A stretch of 64,000 nucleotides of DNA, taken from NCBI GenBank assembly GCA_048013815.1, contig CM106585.1:21514001-21578000 (forward strand), in the 5' to 3' direction. This document shows, one piece after another, positions 1 through 9,797 of this stretch (positions are counted from its first letter, which is position 1; each line of letters begins with the position of its first letter). The notes below the pieces were generated by a model, which saw only the letters and a list, made by a program, of their open reading frames with translations, searched no databases and was not told the origin of the DNA. This DNA comes from Setoptus koraiensis (Eukaryota > Arthropoda). The translations under genes and the position numbers were made by a program.

Positions 1-262
1 ATTCCTTATGATAGTTTCATCTGCTCGTTCGATGTTCGATGATCAGAGTTCGATGTTCGATGGTCACAATTCGAACTTCGAAATTCGAAAACTGAAAATT
101 CGAATTTCTGATAAGAGTTTCAGCTGCATTGTCAGAGTTCCGTGGTCAGAGTTCCGTGGTCAGAGTTCGGTGGTAACATTTCGAACTTCGAAATTCGAAA
201 TTGAAAATTCGGATTTCTGATAAGAGTTACAGCTGCTCGTTCGATGTTCGATGGTCAGAGTT
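1..262. repeat. TTCGAA-rich minisatellite, left arm of an inverted pair
   Basis: About two imperfect units, each built from short motifs such as GTTCGATGTTCGATGGTCA, TTCGAACTTCGAAATTCGAA and a CAGCTGC or CATCTGC spacer. The reverse complement of the same material lies at about 3350-3615, so the two blocks form inverted arms around the Copia fossil between them. The left limit is outside the window. Foldback (FB) elements of flies are known to have long inverted arms made of tandem subrepeats, and this looks similar. The assignment is inference. Confidence 0.75.
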
Positions 263-496
263 TGTTGAAATATACAAAAGCACACACTTGTCATGCGTAG
301 TGTTGTATATACACATACTGTAGTCTCATATATATAAATACATGTAATCGATTAAACAACAGTTTAATCTACATCATGATATCAATAAAGTAGTATCCAT
401 ATATAACCTAAGTTAAAAGCTAGCCTATTTTACTATAGGTTAACAGCCAAAGTTCGAATAGACAAAACAGTGTTATATATATAATAAGTTAAGAAT

Positions 497-3262
497 ATGG
501 CAAACCCCGTGCAACCGGCAGCAACCGAACCCAAACAGCTTGTGAAACTACAGCAAGAAAGTTCACCCAAAGTTTCAACAGAAGGTCCCATAAGTATACC
601 AAAGTATGATGGTTCGGAATTCATCGTATGGAAAATACAGATGCAATCGGTCTTGGAAAGCAGAGGACTGCAAAACGTATTAAAAGGGACAGGCACAAAA
701 GACGAAGATAGCTTAGTAAAATCTGCTTTACTAATGGGACTAGATGCGAAGAGTGTCAAGCTAGTCATGAACTGCAAAAGTGCAAAGGAGATTTGGGACA
801 AACTTAACGAGACATTTGAGTACAAATCAGCGAAAAGCAAAGTAATGCTACAGCGTGAGTTTTATGCGCTGAAACTAGCACCAGGAGAACGCATGAGGGA
901 TTATTTAACAAGAGCAGAATGTGTTAAGAGCAAACTAGAAGATGTCGGGGTGGTCATTGATGACTTTACATTGATGGGCAAAGTACTAGAGGGCTTGCCA
1001 GAAGAATATGACAATTTCCAATCGTCGTGGTTGAGTGTTGATGAAGAAAAACAAAATATGAGTCTTCTAACTACAAGATTATGTTCCGAAGAAGAAATTA
1101 GATCAAAGAACAAAAGAGGTGAATCTACAGCGTTATTTGCCAGAGGTTTCAGAGGCAAATCTAATAACTACAGGAGACCATATCAGAACGACCAAGTGAG
1201 AGCTAATACAAGTGAAGAAGATAGAAACAAGAACAATTGTTTTAATTGTCACCAAGCCGGGCATTATAGCAGAAACTGTCCACAAAGAAGAGAGACTCCT
1301 CCAAGAAGAGGTGAAAGTAATTTTAACAGAGGTGGACCTAGAAGGGGTCGCGGTAGACGACCTGACCAGAGAATAAATAATGAGGCACCAAGAAGAAATG
1401 AACCATCTGACAGTGATGCAGCCATTGCGATAATGGCAGACACCAATATTGAAGCATCAGCTAACGAAGATCAAGATGAACAAATTTGGGTGCTTGATTC
1501 AGGAGCAACTGAACACATGGCGAAAGACATGTCCAAAATGTACAATTTTAGAAAACTTGAAGAATGTAGACCAGTCTTCTTTGGCAACAACAATACTGGA
1601 AGAGGTCTAGGCTACGGTGATATGTATGTCAGTTCAATAGTAGATAACAAAGAGCGTCGAATCATCTTGAGAGATGTCTTATACGTACCGAATATAAGAA
1701 ACAATCTGTTATCTGTAACAGCGGCTGCAGATCAGGGGTGCATCAGTGCAATGAACAAAGACAAAGCGATTCTTTATGACCCAAACGGGAGAGTCATTTT
1801 AGAGGCGAAGAGATTCGGAAATCTCTATAAAACAAGGCTTCATATAGTTGAAGGAAGCGAGGCGAACGTAGCCGAAACAGATGGTGATGACAATCTACAG
1901 ATATGGCACGAGCGATTGGCTCATATTAGTAAAAACACAATAGTCAACATGGCTAGAAACTGTTGTGTTAGCGGCCTCAAAGGAATTTATCAACCAAATA
2001 TTAGTAATTCTGTGGTGAACAAAATAAGTTGTGACAGTTGTTTGGAAGGGAAGCAATGCAGGCTAAGTTTCCCTTTTAGTGCCAAAGAAAGAGCCGATGA
2101 GGTTGGACAAAGATTGCACACGGACATTGGTGGTCCGATTGGGTGCACTACGATTTCGGGCAAGCAATACTACATATTGTTTAAGGATGAGTACTCTACT
2201 TTCCGCTTTGTTTATTTCATGAAGAGTAGAGATGAGGCTTTCGATTCACTTAGAGATTGCGTCAGAAAGATATTCGGTGACACCGGTAAAATGGTCCGTA
2301 ATTTGGTATCCGACAATGGGTCGGAATATACGAGCAATCGCACAAAGGAGTTTTTACGTGATAAATGCATCAATCATATTGTCTCTGCTCCTTTCACTCC
2401 GCACCAAAACGGCATGATTGAGAGAGACAATCGAACAATAATGAATGCTGTGAGAGCTATGTTAAGCAAGTTCAAGGTGAATGATGAACTATGGGGTGAA
2501 GCTCTCAATACTGCTGTGTATCTGATAAATAGGGCTCCAAACAAAAACACGAAGACAATCACACCCTACGAAAAATATTTTGGAGCAAAGCCTAGAGTGA
2601 AACATTTAAAAGTTTTTGGATGTATAGCCTTCGTTAAAGAACAGGAGAAAAAGCGCAGTGGATATCAGAAGAAGTTAGAGGCGAGATCGAAGCCGATGAT
2701 ATTTGTTGGATACGAACGAGATTTCACCTATCGGCTATTCGATCCAGAATCAAAGAAAATTGTTGTCAGCAGAGAGGTCGTATTTGATGAGACAAGGTCA
2801 TACGATAAAGAAATGAAAGCATGTACTAGCAACAATACTGTATTGATGTATTTTGATAAAGCCTTAAGTACAATCGACACTGATGAAGTAACAAAATGTG
2901 ATGAACAAGAGAGTGCCGATGAAAGTGCTAATGTATCCAATAACCATAATGACTCGTTTATGAGCATTGAGAATGACGAACTATCTGAGAATGTTCCTGA
3001 TGTGCCACCGAGAAGCACATCACTCATTAAGGAGCATAGTGCCAGTGGGAGCAACATTACAAATAGTGCTCAAGAAGACACTCATCGGTATAACTTGAGA
3101 CCAAGAAACAATCCAGCGTCATACAATCAACAGGCTGAAAGTGAAGCTTTGATAGTATATGGTACGGAGCCGGATGACTATTACATAGCAATTAATGGCT
3201 CTGAAGCTAAGCAATGGCGTATAGCGATGGATGAAGAAATTAAAGCACAACATAACAAGTAA
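497..3262 (+). CDS. Gag-protease-integrase polyprotein of Copia fossil 1
   Basis: A 921-codon frame belonging to the Copia element. Domains in order: a Copia gag region (about residues 30-230); a CCHC zinc knuckle, CFNCHQAGHYSRNC (about 249-262); an aspartic protease with DSGATEH (about 334); the GAG-pre-integrase zinc region with H-H and C-C pairs (about 470-520); and an integrase core with conserved acidic residues in LHTDIGG, VSDNGSEY and MIERDN (about 540-650). An integrase C-terminal part and an acidic linker follow. Only the first few residues of a reverse transcriptase domain are present. It is part of a fossil and no host role is suggested. Confidence 0.85.
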   Translation: MANPVQPAATEPKQLVKLQQESSPKVSTEGPISIPKYDGSEFIVWKIQMQSVLESRGLQNVLKGTGTKDEDSLVKSALLMGLDAKSVKLVMNCKSAKEIWDKLNETFEYKSAKSKVMLQREFYALKLAPGERMRDYLTRAECVKSKLEDVGVVIDDFTLMGKVLEGLPEEYDNFQSSWLSVDEEKQNMSLLTTRLCSEEEIRSKNKRGESTALFARGFRGKSNNYRRPYQNDQVRANTSEEDRNKNNCFNCHQAGHYSRNCPQRRETPPRRGESNFNRGGPRRGRGRRPDQRINNEAPRRNEPSDSDAAIAIMADTNIEASANEDQDEQIWVLDSGATEHMAKDMSKMYNFRKLEECRPVFFGNNNTGRGLGYGDMYVSSIVDNKERRIILRDVLYVPNIRNNLLSVTAAADQGCISAMNKDKAILYDPNGRVILEAKRFGNLYKTRLHIVEGSEANVAETDGDDNLQIWHERLAHISKNTIVNMARNCCVSGLKGIYQPNISNSVVNKISCDSCLEGKQCRLSFPFSAKERADEVGQRLHTDIGGPIGCTTISGKQYYILFKDEYSTFRFVYFMKSRDEAFDSLRDCVRKIFGDTGKMVRNLVSDNGSEYTSNRTKEFLRDKCINHIVSAPFTPHQNGMIERDNRTIMNAVRAMLSKFKVNDELWGEALNTAVYLINRAPNKNTKTITPYEKYFGAKPRVKHLKVFGCIAFVKEQEKKRSGYQKKLEARSKPMIFVGYERDFTYRLFDPESKKIVVSREVVFDETRSYDKEMKACTSNNTVLMYFDKALSTIDTDEVTKCDEQESADESANVSNNHNDSFMSIENDELSENVPDVPPRSTSLIKEHSASGSNITNSAQEDTHRYNLRPRNNPASYNQQAESEALIVYGTEPDDYYIAINGSEAKQWRIAMDEEIKAQHNK

Positions 3263-3313
3263 TACTGATCAAATCAGTATTTCGAGCGCTTAATTTTTTG
3301 TGTGGACAAGTAT
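3255..3313 (+). repeat. 59-bp tail shared with Copia fossil 2 (copy 1)
   Basis: This 59-base block matches 14670-14728 with two differences. It starts with ACAAGTAATACTGATC, carries a short inverted repeat (ATACTGAT, CAA, ATCAGTAT), and continues with TTCGAGCGCTTAATTTTTTG. In both places it follows the coding part of a Copia element. It may be the conserved region before the 3' LTR. Confidence 0.85.
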
Positions 3314-3349
3314 TGTTGAAGGATTCAAAGAAGTTTATGACAACCTGTT

Positions 3350-3615
3350 AACCACCGAACTTCAAAATGTGACCATCGAAGTTCGACAGAGCAGATGGAA
3401 CTGTCATCAGAAATTCGAATTTTCAATTTCAAAGTTCGAAATGTGACCATCAAACTCTGTACAAGCACCTGAAACTAGTATCGGAAATTCGAATTTTCAA
3501 TTTCGAATTTTGAAGTTCGAAATGTGACCATCGAACTCCGACCATCGAACACTGACCATCGAACATCGAACGAGCAGATGAAACTATCATCGGAAATTCG
3601 AATTTTCAATTTCAA
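3350..3615. repeat. TTCGAA-rich minisatellite, right arm (inverted)
   Basis: This is the reverse complement of the material at 1-262, with two to three units containing GAAATTCGAATTTTCAATTTC, TTCGAAATGTGACCATCGAA and CGAACGAGCAGATGAAACT. Together with the left arm it frames the Copia fossil. It runs directly into the 3' end of the unknown minus-strand gene, whose last dozen or so codons are read from the repeat itself. Confidence 0.75.
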
Positions 3616-4597
3616 CTGATCCTTCTTTCTGAACAATTTGCACCGGTGGCCCAGAGGACAAGGATACTTTGCTTGCGTCTTGTTGTGAAGTCGAGGACGG
3701 TTTTGTACCTTTCTTCGTAAACAAAGATCCTTTGCTTTTCGACATAGAAGGACCAACTGATCCTCCTTCCTGACCAAGTGAGCTCAATTCAATCATCAGT
3801 GGCCGGAATTTCGACCATCTGAATGTTTTATCGCCTTCACAATCATCATAAATAATTGGCGCAGCATATGGCACTGTCAATAGGCCATTAATGAAAGCGA
3901 GTAAGCCTTCTCTACAGCATAACTCTTTCTTCGAGTCGATTTTTCTCATAATGTGAGAAAAAGTGAGCAAGTCGAGCATTGGAACTCCGTAAATTTCCTC
4001 GAGCCAATTACTGATTCTTTCGGCATCTTGAGATGTTATCGTCATGTCCGAATGGAATGAATAAACTGTGGCTATAATTTTATTGCCAGGTTGGACGAGG
4101 ATGAGTATAATATGTCCCCTGATTTGGACTGGATGAATGTTTCCAGGCCCGAAGAATGGATAAATCTGCACGGGATCCCCAACCTCGGATGCGGTCTCTT
4201 CTTCAATTATTAACCCACATGAAACTTTAGGTACAAAATTCAACATGTCTGTGCCAGTAAACACTTGCCTAATTAACGCTTCCAAGCTAACTATGTAATC
4301 CTGACACTTTTCTGTCGTTAAACATGGCTCCGGGTATCGTGAATTAAAATATCCATGAGCCTGGAATTGTGGCAGCTGGACAAACACATGTGGCTCGCTG
4401 TGGCCCGTGTGGGTTCCTTTTCTCTTGATGATCTCACGGCGATCTGCATCGCTCAACTTCTTTTCATTTATGACGATTAACTCATCAATAGCATTGTTTT
4501 TGGTATAGCTAACGAGCATGGATGCAATTCGGCTTGCTTGGAAGTATTCAGGTATAAAAGGGTTCAAGTTGAATTTTATTTGTCCGGCCATGTTCAA
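3587..4597 (-). CDS. Unknown 336-residue protein, possibly with a Ulp1/C48-like protease fold
   Basis: I do not recognise this protein. It starts with an ATG (MNMAGQIKFNLNPF) and stays open for 336 codons, but the last residues (about VEIENSNFR) are translated from the adjacent minisatellite, so the natural C-terminus may be lost. The body is mixed, with no signal peptide or membrane segment, and ends in a Ser/Lys-rich tail (about 285-325). A weak pattern resembles C48/adenain-type cysteine proteases: His in a hydrophobic strand (HIILILVQPG, about 180), a later FHSD, and a Cys pair before a hydrophobic helix (ELCCREGLLAFI, about 250). This is a low-confidence reading. Upstream of the ATG lie a TGACGTCA site (4767-4774) and a CACGTG E-box (4744-4749). 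It may be a transposon-borne or captured gene, since it lies between two mobile elements. Confidence 0.5.
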   Translation of the reverse strand: MNMAGQIKFNLNPFIPEYFQASRIASMLVSYTKNNAIDELIVINEKKLSDADRREIIKRKGTHTGHSEPHVFVQLPQFQAHGYFNSRYPEPCLTTEKCQDYIVSLEALIRQVFTGTDMLNFVPKVSCGLIIEEETASEVGDPVQIYPFFGPGNIHPVQIRGHIILILVQPGNKIIATVYSFHSDMTITSQDAERISNWLEEIYGVPMLDLLTFSHIMRKIDSKKELCCREGLLAFINGLLTVPYAAPIIYDDCEGDKTFRWSKFRPLMIELSSLGQEGGSVGPSMSKSKGSLFTKKGTKPSSTSQQDASKVSLSSGPPVQIVQKEGSVEIENSNFR

Positions 4598-4766
4598 CCT
4601 AATTGGTTTTAATTTAATTAATTAATTTAAATTAATTTCTAAATTTTGGTGTGACTAATGATGAATAATAACCTAGATCAATTGGAGATCATTCTCGAAT
4701 GAAACATATACTGATCAACTCGCTCTGAGTCTATAATTGACATCACGTGACGAAATATTCAAACTG

Positions 4767-4774
4767 TGACGTCA
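4767..4774. promoter_or_regulatory. Perfect CRE-type palindrome TGACGTCA
   Basis: A perfect cAMP-response-element consensus about 170 bases upstream of the unknown minus-strand gene, with a CACGTG E-box 20 bases further on. The match is seen directly. Its use as a promoter element is inference. Confidence 0.35.
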
Positions 4775-4837
4775 TCGATAACTTAATCAATTGCATCGCA
4801 TTCCACCTGATTTATAAGCAGAAGTAAACCGTGCGCG

Positions 4838-4949
4838 TGTTAGGGTTTTACTATACTATGCTTTATTTATATATGTTTATGCTATAAAGTAATATGTGTA
4901 ATCATCTATATGTATGGTCTCGGCACATATATATATGTGCCGAGTTACA
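4838..4949 (-). repeat. 3' LTR of env-bearing fossil A, with a TATA hairpin
   Basis: Read on the minus strand, this 112-base block begins TGTAACTCGG and ends CCTAACA, the TG...CA form of an LTR. It follows directly on the env tail, whose stop lies within its first bases. At 4919-4944 it contains a perfect 26-base palindrome with arms CTCGGCACATAT and ATATGTGCCGAG, so a TATA-like stretch sits at the tip of the hairpin. The LTRs of fossils B, C and D share this layout. Confidence 0.65.
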
Positions 4950-5307
4950 GTGATGGTTGAGACCTATGGCTCAACTCAATTGAGTCCGCTTGAGCGGGCT
5001 CAGCTCCTGACATCCCCCTGCTTGAGAGCCTTCTCGGGGGTGGAGGTACATCGTAGATATGGACCTTACGATTTGCGCATTTGCACCAAATAACTATGCC
5101 GGTGGTTGCACTAACAATGAATGTTGCGCCAATTGATGCAAGTACGACGACCAAAATATTGGGGTCGGATTCATTCCTACGCCATGCGTCGTCGTCAACG
5201 AATGTTTTCTGTTTCTCGCTCTCCGATTTGTTAATAAGTTCGGAGAGGGCGTCTAACATCTTTACGGCGTCGTCGTGGTGTGGATTGATTATATAAGCGC
5301 TGTCCAA
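4945..5307 (-). pseudogene. Env membrane anchor and cytoplasmic tail, fossil A
   Basis: A 120-codon minus-strand frame with one strong membrane segment (ILVVVLASIGATFIVSATTG, about 50-70), a basic stop-transfer stretch, and a proline-rich tail with VPPPPRR. It ends at the start of the LTR. This is the usual place for the C-terminus of an envelope protein in errantivirus-like elements. It belongs with the env frame at 6092-7906. Confidence 0.6.
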
Positions 5308-5589
5308 TTCGAGTCCCCGAAATCGTTTTCGTACAGAGCGCCTCTGGGACTAACAGCGGTTGTCCACGAGTGATACTCGGTTGACCACTCGAGATCTGGC
5401 CGGACGCTGAAGACATATGGTGGACATTTGATCTTTCTCCCATTGATTTCTATCGTCTTCTTGATACAGTAGACGAATACTTTTGTTTTGGTGGCTATCT
5501 ATGTGATAGCGTTGAGATAAATCTCTTACATCAACTCGTCGGCGATTTGACAATAAGTGCAAGTCACACTTCCGGTTTGCAAACTGACG

Positions 5590-6060
5590 CGATTCGGCTG
5601 TACTACCACCTAGTTACGGTCTCTTAAGCAGGTTCACACCCACTATAAAAGAAACTCGGCCCGATCACGGGCCCCGCCCACTCGACTCCCATTCCTCGGG
5701 AAGAATCTTTTTTAGTTAGGTGGCCGTCAGTCGTCCCGCCGGAGGCCGCAGGCCGTAGGCGTGGACGACTGGAGGCCGAACCCCTCTTCCGGCCCGGGCC
5801 CAACCTGCTCGACTGTGGTACTCTTTTCCGGTGGTAAAATCCCAAAAGTTTGGGGATATATCCCTGATCGTGTGATGTACGTGAATCTGGTCCACACGTG
5901 AATAGGCACGCGCAACTGGTAGCAAATAGTAATAGTGCACGCGCTGAGACTCGGTGTGTAGTCTGACTAATTGCGGGTGCAGTTTCACTCCGCGCCGCGC
6001 GCATCGGTCACGCCTCTTCAGTTCGACTGCTTTTACTCGACTTCTAGAGCTTCTAGGTGC
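5590..6060. other. Inserted or foreign block inside the env region of fossil A
   Basis: A GC-rich stretch that does not read as env. The part at 5935-6055 is about three-quarters identical, in reverse complement, to 20970-21093, which lies inside the DNA transposon in fossil B; a shared core is GATGCGCGCGGCGCGGAGTG. The block may thus be a relic of the same DNA-transposon family, but clear terminal repeats and a target duplication were not found here. Confidence 0.45.
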
Positions 6061-6091
6061 AATCTACCTTCGGTATAAAGATGTTGGTACC

Positions 6092-7906
6092 CTAACCGAT
6101 GTCCACTTTCACCTCTTCTTTTGGTTCGAGGTGGTTGAAATTTTTATAACACGCAACCTCTTTCCAATGCTCGGTGAGCTTAGGCGTGAAATTGTACTCG
6201 CTGCAGTTGAAGTTGACGTATGGGGCTACCTGTGACTCGTGGAAGGGCCTTATGCAATTCGACGTCGTATTCATAAGAATTAGGGCGTTCCCTTCGTATC
6301 GACTCAGACACGGCCGTCCCGTCAAGTTGACATATACGTCGAACGGATCTGCTTTTAAAACGACCGATTTACGGTCTACCACTCTTGTAGTGAAGATTAG
6401 CCTCATACCAGTGACGTTTCCGCCTAGCAGGCGGCAGGACTGTGCAACTGATGACTCGGTATCGATTGAAGACAGCTCGGCTGAGTTTGTGAGGGCGCCG
6501 AGAGAACGGGATACGATACCGTTCTTCCAGTTGTCCATCACATTTATCAATGATGTGGCACCGGACCCTATTTTATTCGCCAAGAACAGCATGATCCACG
6601 TGTCGCGTGGGATTATCGCCATCATGTGCCTCAGGAATACAGTGTTATTATCCACGCGCGCAGCCAAGGTTTTTAAGAAATCACCGTGTACATGGCTCAT
6701 GGCTTCAATTGGGCCTTGTTTCGCCTTTATCTCGGTTACACTCTTCAGAATGTATTCTGTTTGTTCGTTAATTGATTCGCCCTTGTGGAAATAATGCCAG
6801 ACACTCTTGAATAAGTTCGAGCAGCAGTACTCGACGGCGGCTCCTGCTATGAACGACAGTTGGCGTGGCGGACGTGGCTGAATTACGTCTTCAGCGGCTG
6901 GTTTACACCAACCGCTGTTTAGGCGTTGTACTATATCTGTATCAAAGTACCATTCGCAGTATTTATGGGTCTCTTCGCCAAGAGCATTGCATGGTGACAC
7001 GAGTACGACGGTTAGGTCCCAATGCTTTACGCCCTGAACAACCGTAGAGCTGAGTCTTTCCCAGACGACTGGTGATTCTTGATGGAAATCGTCGAATTGC
7101 GACGAGTTTGTCGCCATCAGAATCAATGCGATGAACAGCAGATTAACGCTACTCGGTCGGTTTGGTACCCCGTGTGGAGACTGTGTTCTCGGTGTCCGTG
7201 AGGTCGTATTATCGTTACCGTCTTCGTCGCTGCTGGTATCGTTCGCGTCCGAATTGAGACTGGGTGGGTTTACCTCTTCGTCCTCGTCGGGTGCGTTTCT
7301 TTCGGTGACCATACGCAGCGCGGACACATGTCTAGTTAACTTTTTGCTGTTACTAGTGTGTTCAAGATCGTAGACGTTGTTCGCTTTTAGGGCTGTAACA
7401 GTGTATGGTCCTTCACTATTCCCCGCTAGCTTTGCATTTCGGGCAAGCTTTTTCAGCACCCATACCTGGTCACCGAGTTTGAATTGTGTGTCCTTTCTGT
7501 TGGTGTTGTATCGCACTTTGGAGGCCAGCTTTGCTTGCGCGTTTTGGTTTGACACTTTTGCGATATTGTCTTCCAACTGCATTTTAGCCAACTGGGAATA
7601 CAATTGATGGACGGTTTTGTTTGGCCGGATCACGGCATCGTTCAATGGTTTTGGCTCCCTTCCGAACATGAGTTCGAACGGAGTTACGCCAGTTGATGTA
7701 TGCACCGTAATGTTGATTGCATAAGTGATGAATGGAAGGGCATCGTCCCAATTATCTACGGTGAACTGGTCGCCGCTATTGATTAGGATTGACAACTTGT
7801 CGCCGATGGTGGCGTTCACTCTCTCGACGATTGCATTTCCCTGCGAGTGCAGGGGCGTAGACTTAACATGTTTGACGTTGAATAGGTTACAAAGGACCTG
7901 TTGCAT
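6092..7906 (-). pseudogene. Integrase C-terminal part fused in frame to env-like glycoprotein, fossil A
   Basis: A 604-codon minus-strand frame. The first ~200 residues are the end of a Ty3/Gypsy integrase, with HSQGNAIVERVNATIG (which carries the catalytic Glu) and TPFELMFGREP, followed by a chromodomain-less tail. An acidic linker comes next, then a hydrophobic leader (VNLLFIALILMATNSS, about 255-270) that starts an env-like ectodomain rich in Cys and N-glycosylation sites. A basic stretch (QPRPPRQ, about 345) precedes a hydrophobic fusion-peptide-like region (SFIAGAAVEYCC). The layout resembles baculovirus F/errantivirus Env proteins. It is part of a fossil. Confidence 0.7.
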
Positions 7907-8082
7907 TTAGGGTCTCCAGAATCAGACTGGTCTGACATACATGTATATAGTATTTTCGTGATCGGAAGAGCCCCCTGAGCAAGAATATACCAATTGCATC
8001 ATCCTTTAGTTCGACGATTAGCCACTAGGCGGCGTTGCTGTTTTTCGCTTTGAGGGCCTCTGGAGCCCCAGTCTTTTGTCAT

Positions 8083-9232
8083 AGAGACACGTTCTTGGTA
8101 TCGTTGGATAGATCTCTGGTTGATGCATCTATAGAGGGTACAATTTTCCCCTAGACTCGAATTCAAGTCCGGAGAAAAATCAAAAGAAAACTTTGGCCCC
8201 GTTTTGTGGGGCCCCAAGAATGTCCGCCCAGAAATTCGACAGCTCATAAAAATAGCCCTATAGAAGAGCTTCAAGATGATATATAATACAACGAAATCAA
8301 ATCGAACGCCGATGACCAAAAATGAGAAAAACCACACGCACCCCCCACCAAAAATAGAGACTAAAGGTGGATCGGGTGCTCCGTTGAATGACGGCCAAGT
8401 CCAGATCAGGTATTTTGGGTATTTTTGGGTAGAGTATTGTACCCTGATACCAGACCGGGTATTACGCGAGTGCGAAAATTCTTCATTACTGAGATACCAG
8501 AGGTACCGCATTCCGGGTATTTAAGGGTATTTGAAGGCATATAGACATTAGAATTACGGTGATTTATCCCCACTCTCCACTCGTTCACTGATAGACTGGT
8601 ACTGTGAGTAGTACTGACCCCTTTTACGATCGGCCTTGAGCCTCCCAACATCTCTAGCAGTGCGTATGCGTACCTAACATAACCAACAGTGAATTTCTAA
8701 CGGTTCAGGTGACGCAGAGTGTGAATTTTCACTCTACTTCAAAATTGATATAACAATCTAGACAACTGTGCGAAGATAGTTGTATTGAGGCCCCTCTGAG
8801 GCCCTAAATTCGGGTTTTTTCTTATCTCCGGAAGTAGGCTCTACTGCACTTCTGGACTGTCAAAAACGTCTTCATGGGCCCGTTCAGAGCCCACGTGTCT
8901 ATTTTTATGGAAATCGAGCTTGGCTCCTAATCAAGAGAGCACCCGGTCTGCCTTTCATCTCTAATTCGAGGGGATGTGTGAGTGGTTTTTATCATTTTTG
9001 GTCATCGGCGTTCAATTTTATTTTGTTGTGTTATATATCATTTTGAAGCTCTTTTATAGGTACATTTTTATGAGCTGTCAAATTCTTGGGCGGACATTCC
9101 TGGGGCCACTCAAAATGGGGCCAAAGTTTTCCTTTGGATTTTTTTTGGACTCGGATTCGAGTCTAGGGAAAAATTATACCATTTATAGATGCATCTACCA
9201 GAGAACTATCCAATGATACCAAGAACGTGTCT
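8083..9232. mobile_element. Long inverted-repeat (foldback-like) element, truncated by the assembly gap
   Basis: The arms at 8083-8345 and 8972-9232 are about 85% identical in reverse complement over roughly 260 bases. One arm begins AGACACGTTCTTGGTATCGT, and the other ends in its complement right at the gap. The loop (about 8390-8935) is related to the DNA transposon at 20729-21677: both carry GGTATTTTGGGTATTT and, further in, ATCTCCGGAAGTAG. No transposase is seen. The outer ends cannot be fixed because the right arm runs into the Ns. The ORFs on both strands in the arms are translations of the repeat, not genes. Confidence 0.7.
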
Positions 9233-9732
9233 NNNNNNNNNNNNNNNNNNNNNNNNNNNNNNNNNNNNNNNNNNNNNNNNNNNNNNNNNNNNNNNNNNNN
9301 NNNNNNNNNNNNNNNNNNNNNNNNNNNNNNNNNNNNNNNNNNNNNNNNNNNNNNNNNNNNNNNNNNNNNNNNNNNNNNNNNNNNNNNNNNNNNNNNNNNN
9401 NNNNNNNNNNNNNNNNNNNNNNNNNNNNNNNNNNNNNNNNNNNNNNNNNNNNNNNNNNNNNNNNNNNNNNNNNNNNNNNNNNNNNNNNNNNNNNNNNNNN
9501 NNNNNNNNNNNNNNNNNNNNNNNNNNNNNNNNNNNNNNNNNNNNNNNNNNNNNNNNNNNNNNNNNNNNNNNNNNNNNNNNNNNNNNNNNNNNNNNNNNNN
9601 NNNNNNNNNNNNNNNNNNNNNNNNNNNNNNNNNNNNNNNNNNNNNNNNNNNNNNNNNNNNNNNNNNNNNNNNNNNNNNNNNNNNNNNNNNNNNNNNNNNN
9701 NNNNNNNNNNNNNNNNNNNNNNNNNNNNNNNN
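9233..9732. other. Assembly gap, 500 Ns
   Basis: Exactly 500 N characters, a typical placeholder for a scaffold gap of unknown length. It splits the inverted-repeat element on the left from the start of Copia fossil 2 on the right. Distances across this point are not reliable. Confidence 0.99.
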
Positions 9733-9792
9733 ACACGAACACGAACACGAACACCAACACCAACACCAACACCAACACCAACACCAACACCA
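9733..9792. repeat. Hexamer microsatellite (AACACG/AACACC)n
   Basis: About ten tandem hexamers at the edge of the gap, first AACACG then AACACC. Read on the other strand they are GTGTTG-type hexamers, similar in form to the TTAGTG array at 14091-14230, which also has a TTCGTG variant at its edge. This kind of repeat probably caused the assembly break. Confidence 0.85.
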
Positions 9793-9797
9793 TCATC

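Larger units (their letters stand above)
263..3313 (+). mobile_element. Copia-type (Ty1/Copia) LTR retrotransposon fossil 1, incomplete
   Basis: A probable 5' LTR starts with TGTTGAAAT at 263 and carries a TATA-like stretch near 331 and AATAAA near 384. A long gag-protease-integrase reading frame follows. Reverse transcriptase and RNase H are not recognised beyond their very beginning, and no matching 3' LTR is seen. The element is therefore broken, with at least one major loss. The uninterrupted 921-codon frame suggests it is not very old. Its last 59 bases match the end of the second Copia fossil. The element lies between inverted minisatellite arms. Confidence 0.8.
4838..7906 (-). mobile_element. 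Env-bearing Ty3/Gypsy (errantivirus-like) fossil A, incomplete
   Basis: This is the minus-strand 3' part of an element: the end of integrase, then an env-like glycoprotein, an env membrane anchor and tail, and a 3' LTR. Foreign sequence lies within the env region (about 5310-6090), and one stretch of it (5935-6055) matches DNA at 20970-21093. The element is broken in several places and looks older than element C. Gag, protease and reverse transcriptase are not seen; toward the 5' side lie an inverted-repeat element and the assembly gap. Confidence 0.75.

Noticed and set aside
3587-4949. Polinton/Maverick element
   Set aside because: No polymerase B, packaging ATPase or capsid gene was seen; the weak protease-like pattern alone is not enough.
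7999-9216. Hydrophobic frames on both strands (FVVLYIILKLF type)
   Set aside because: The same protein is read from both arms of the inverted repeat, so it reflects the repeat and not a gene.
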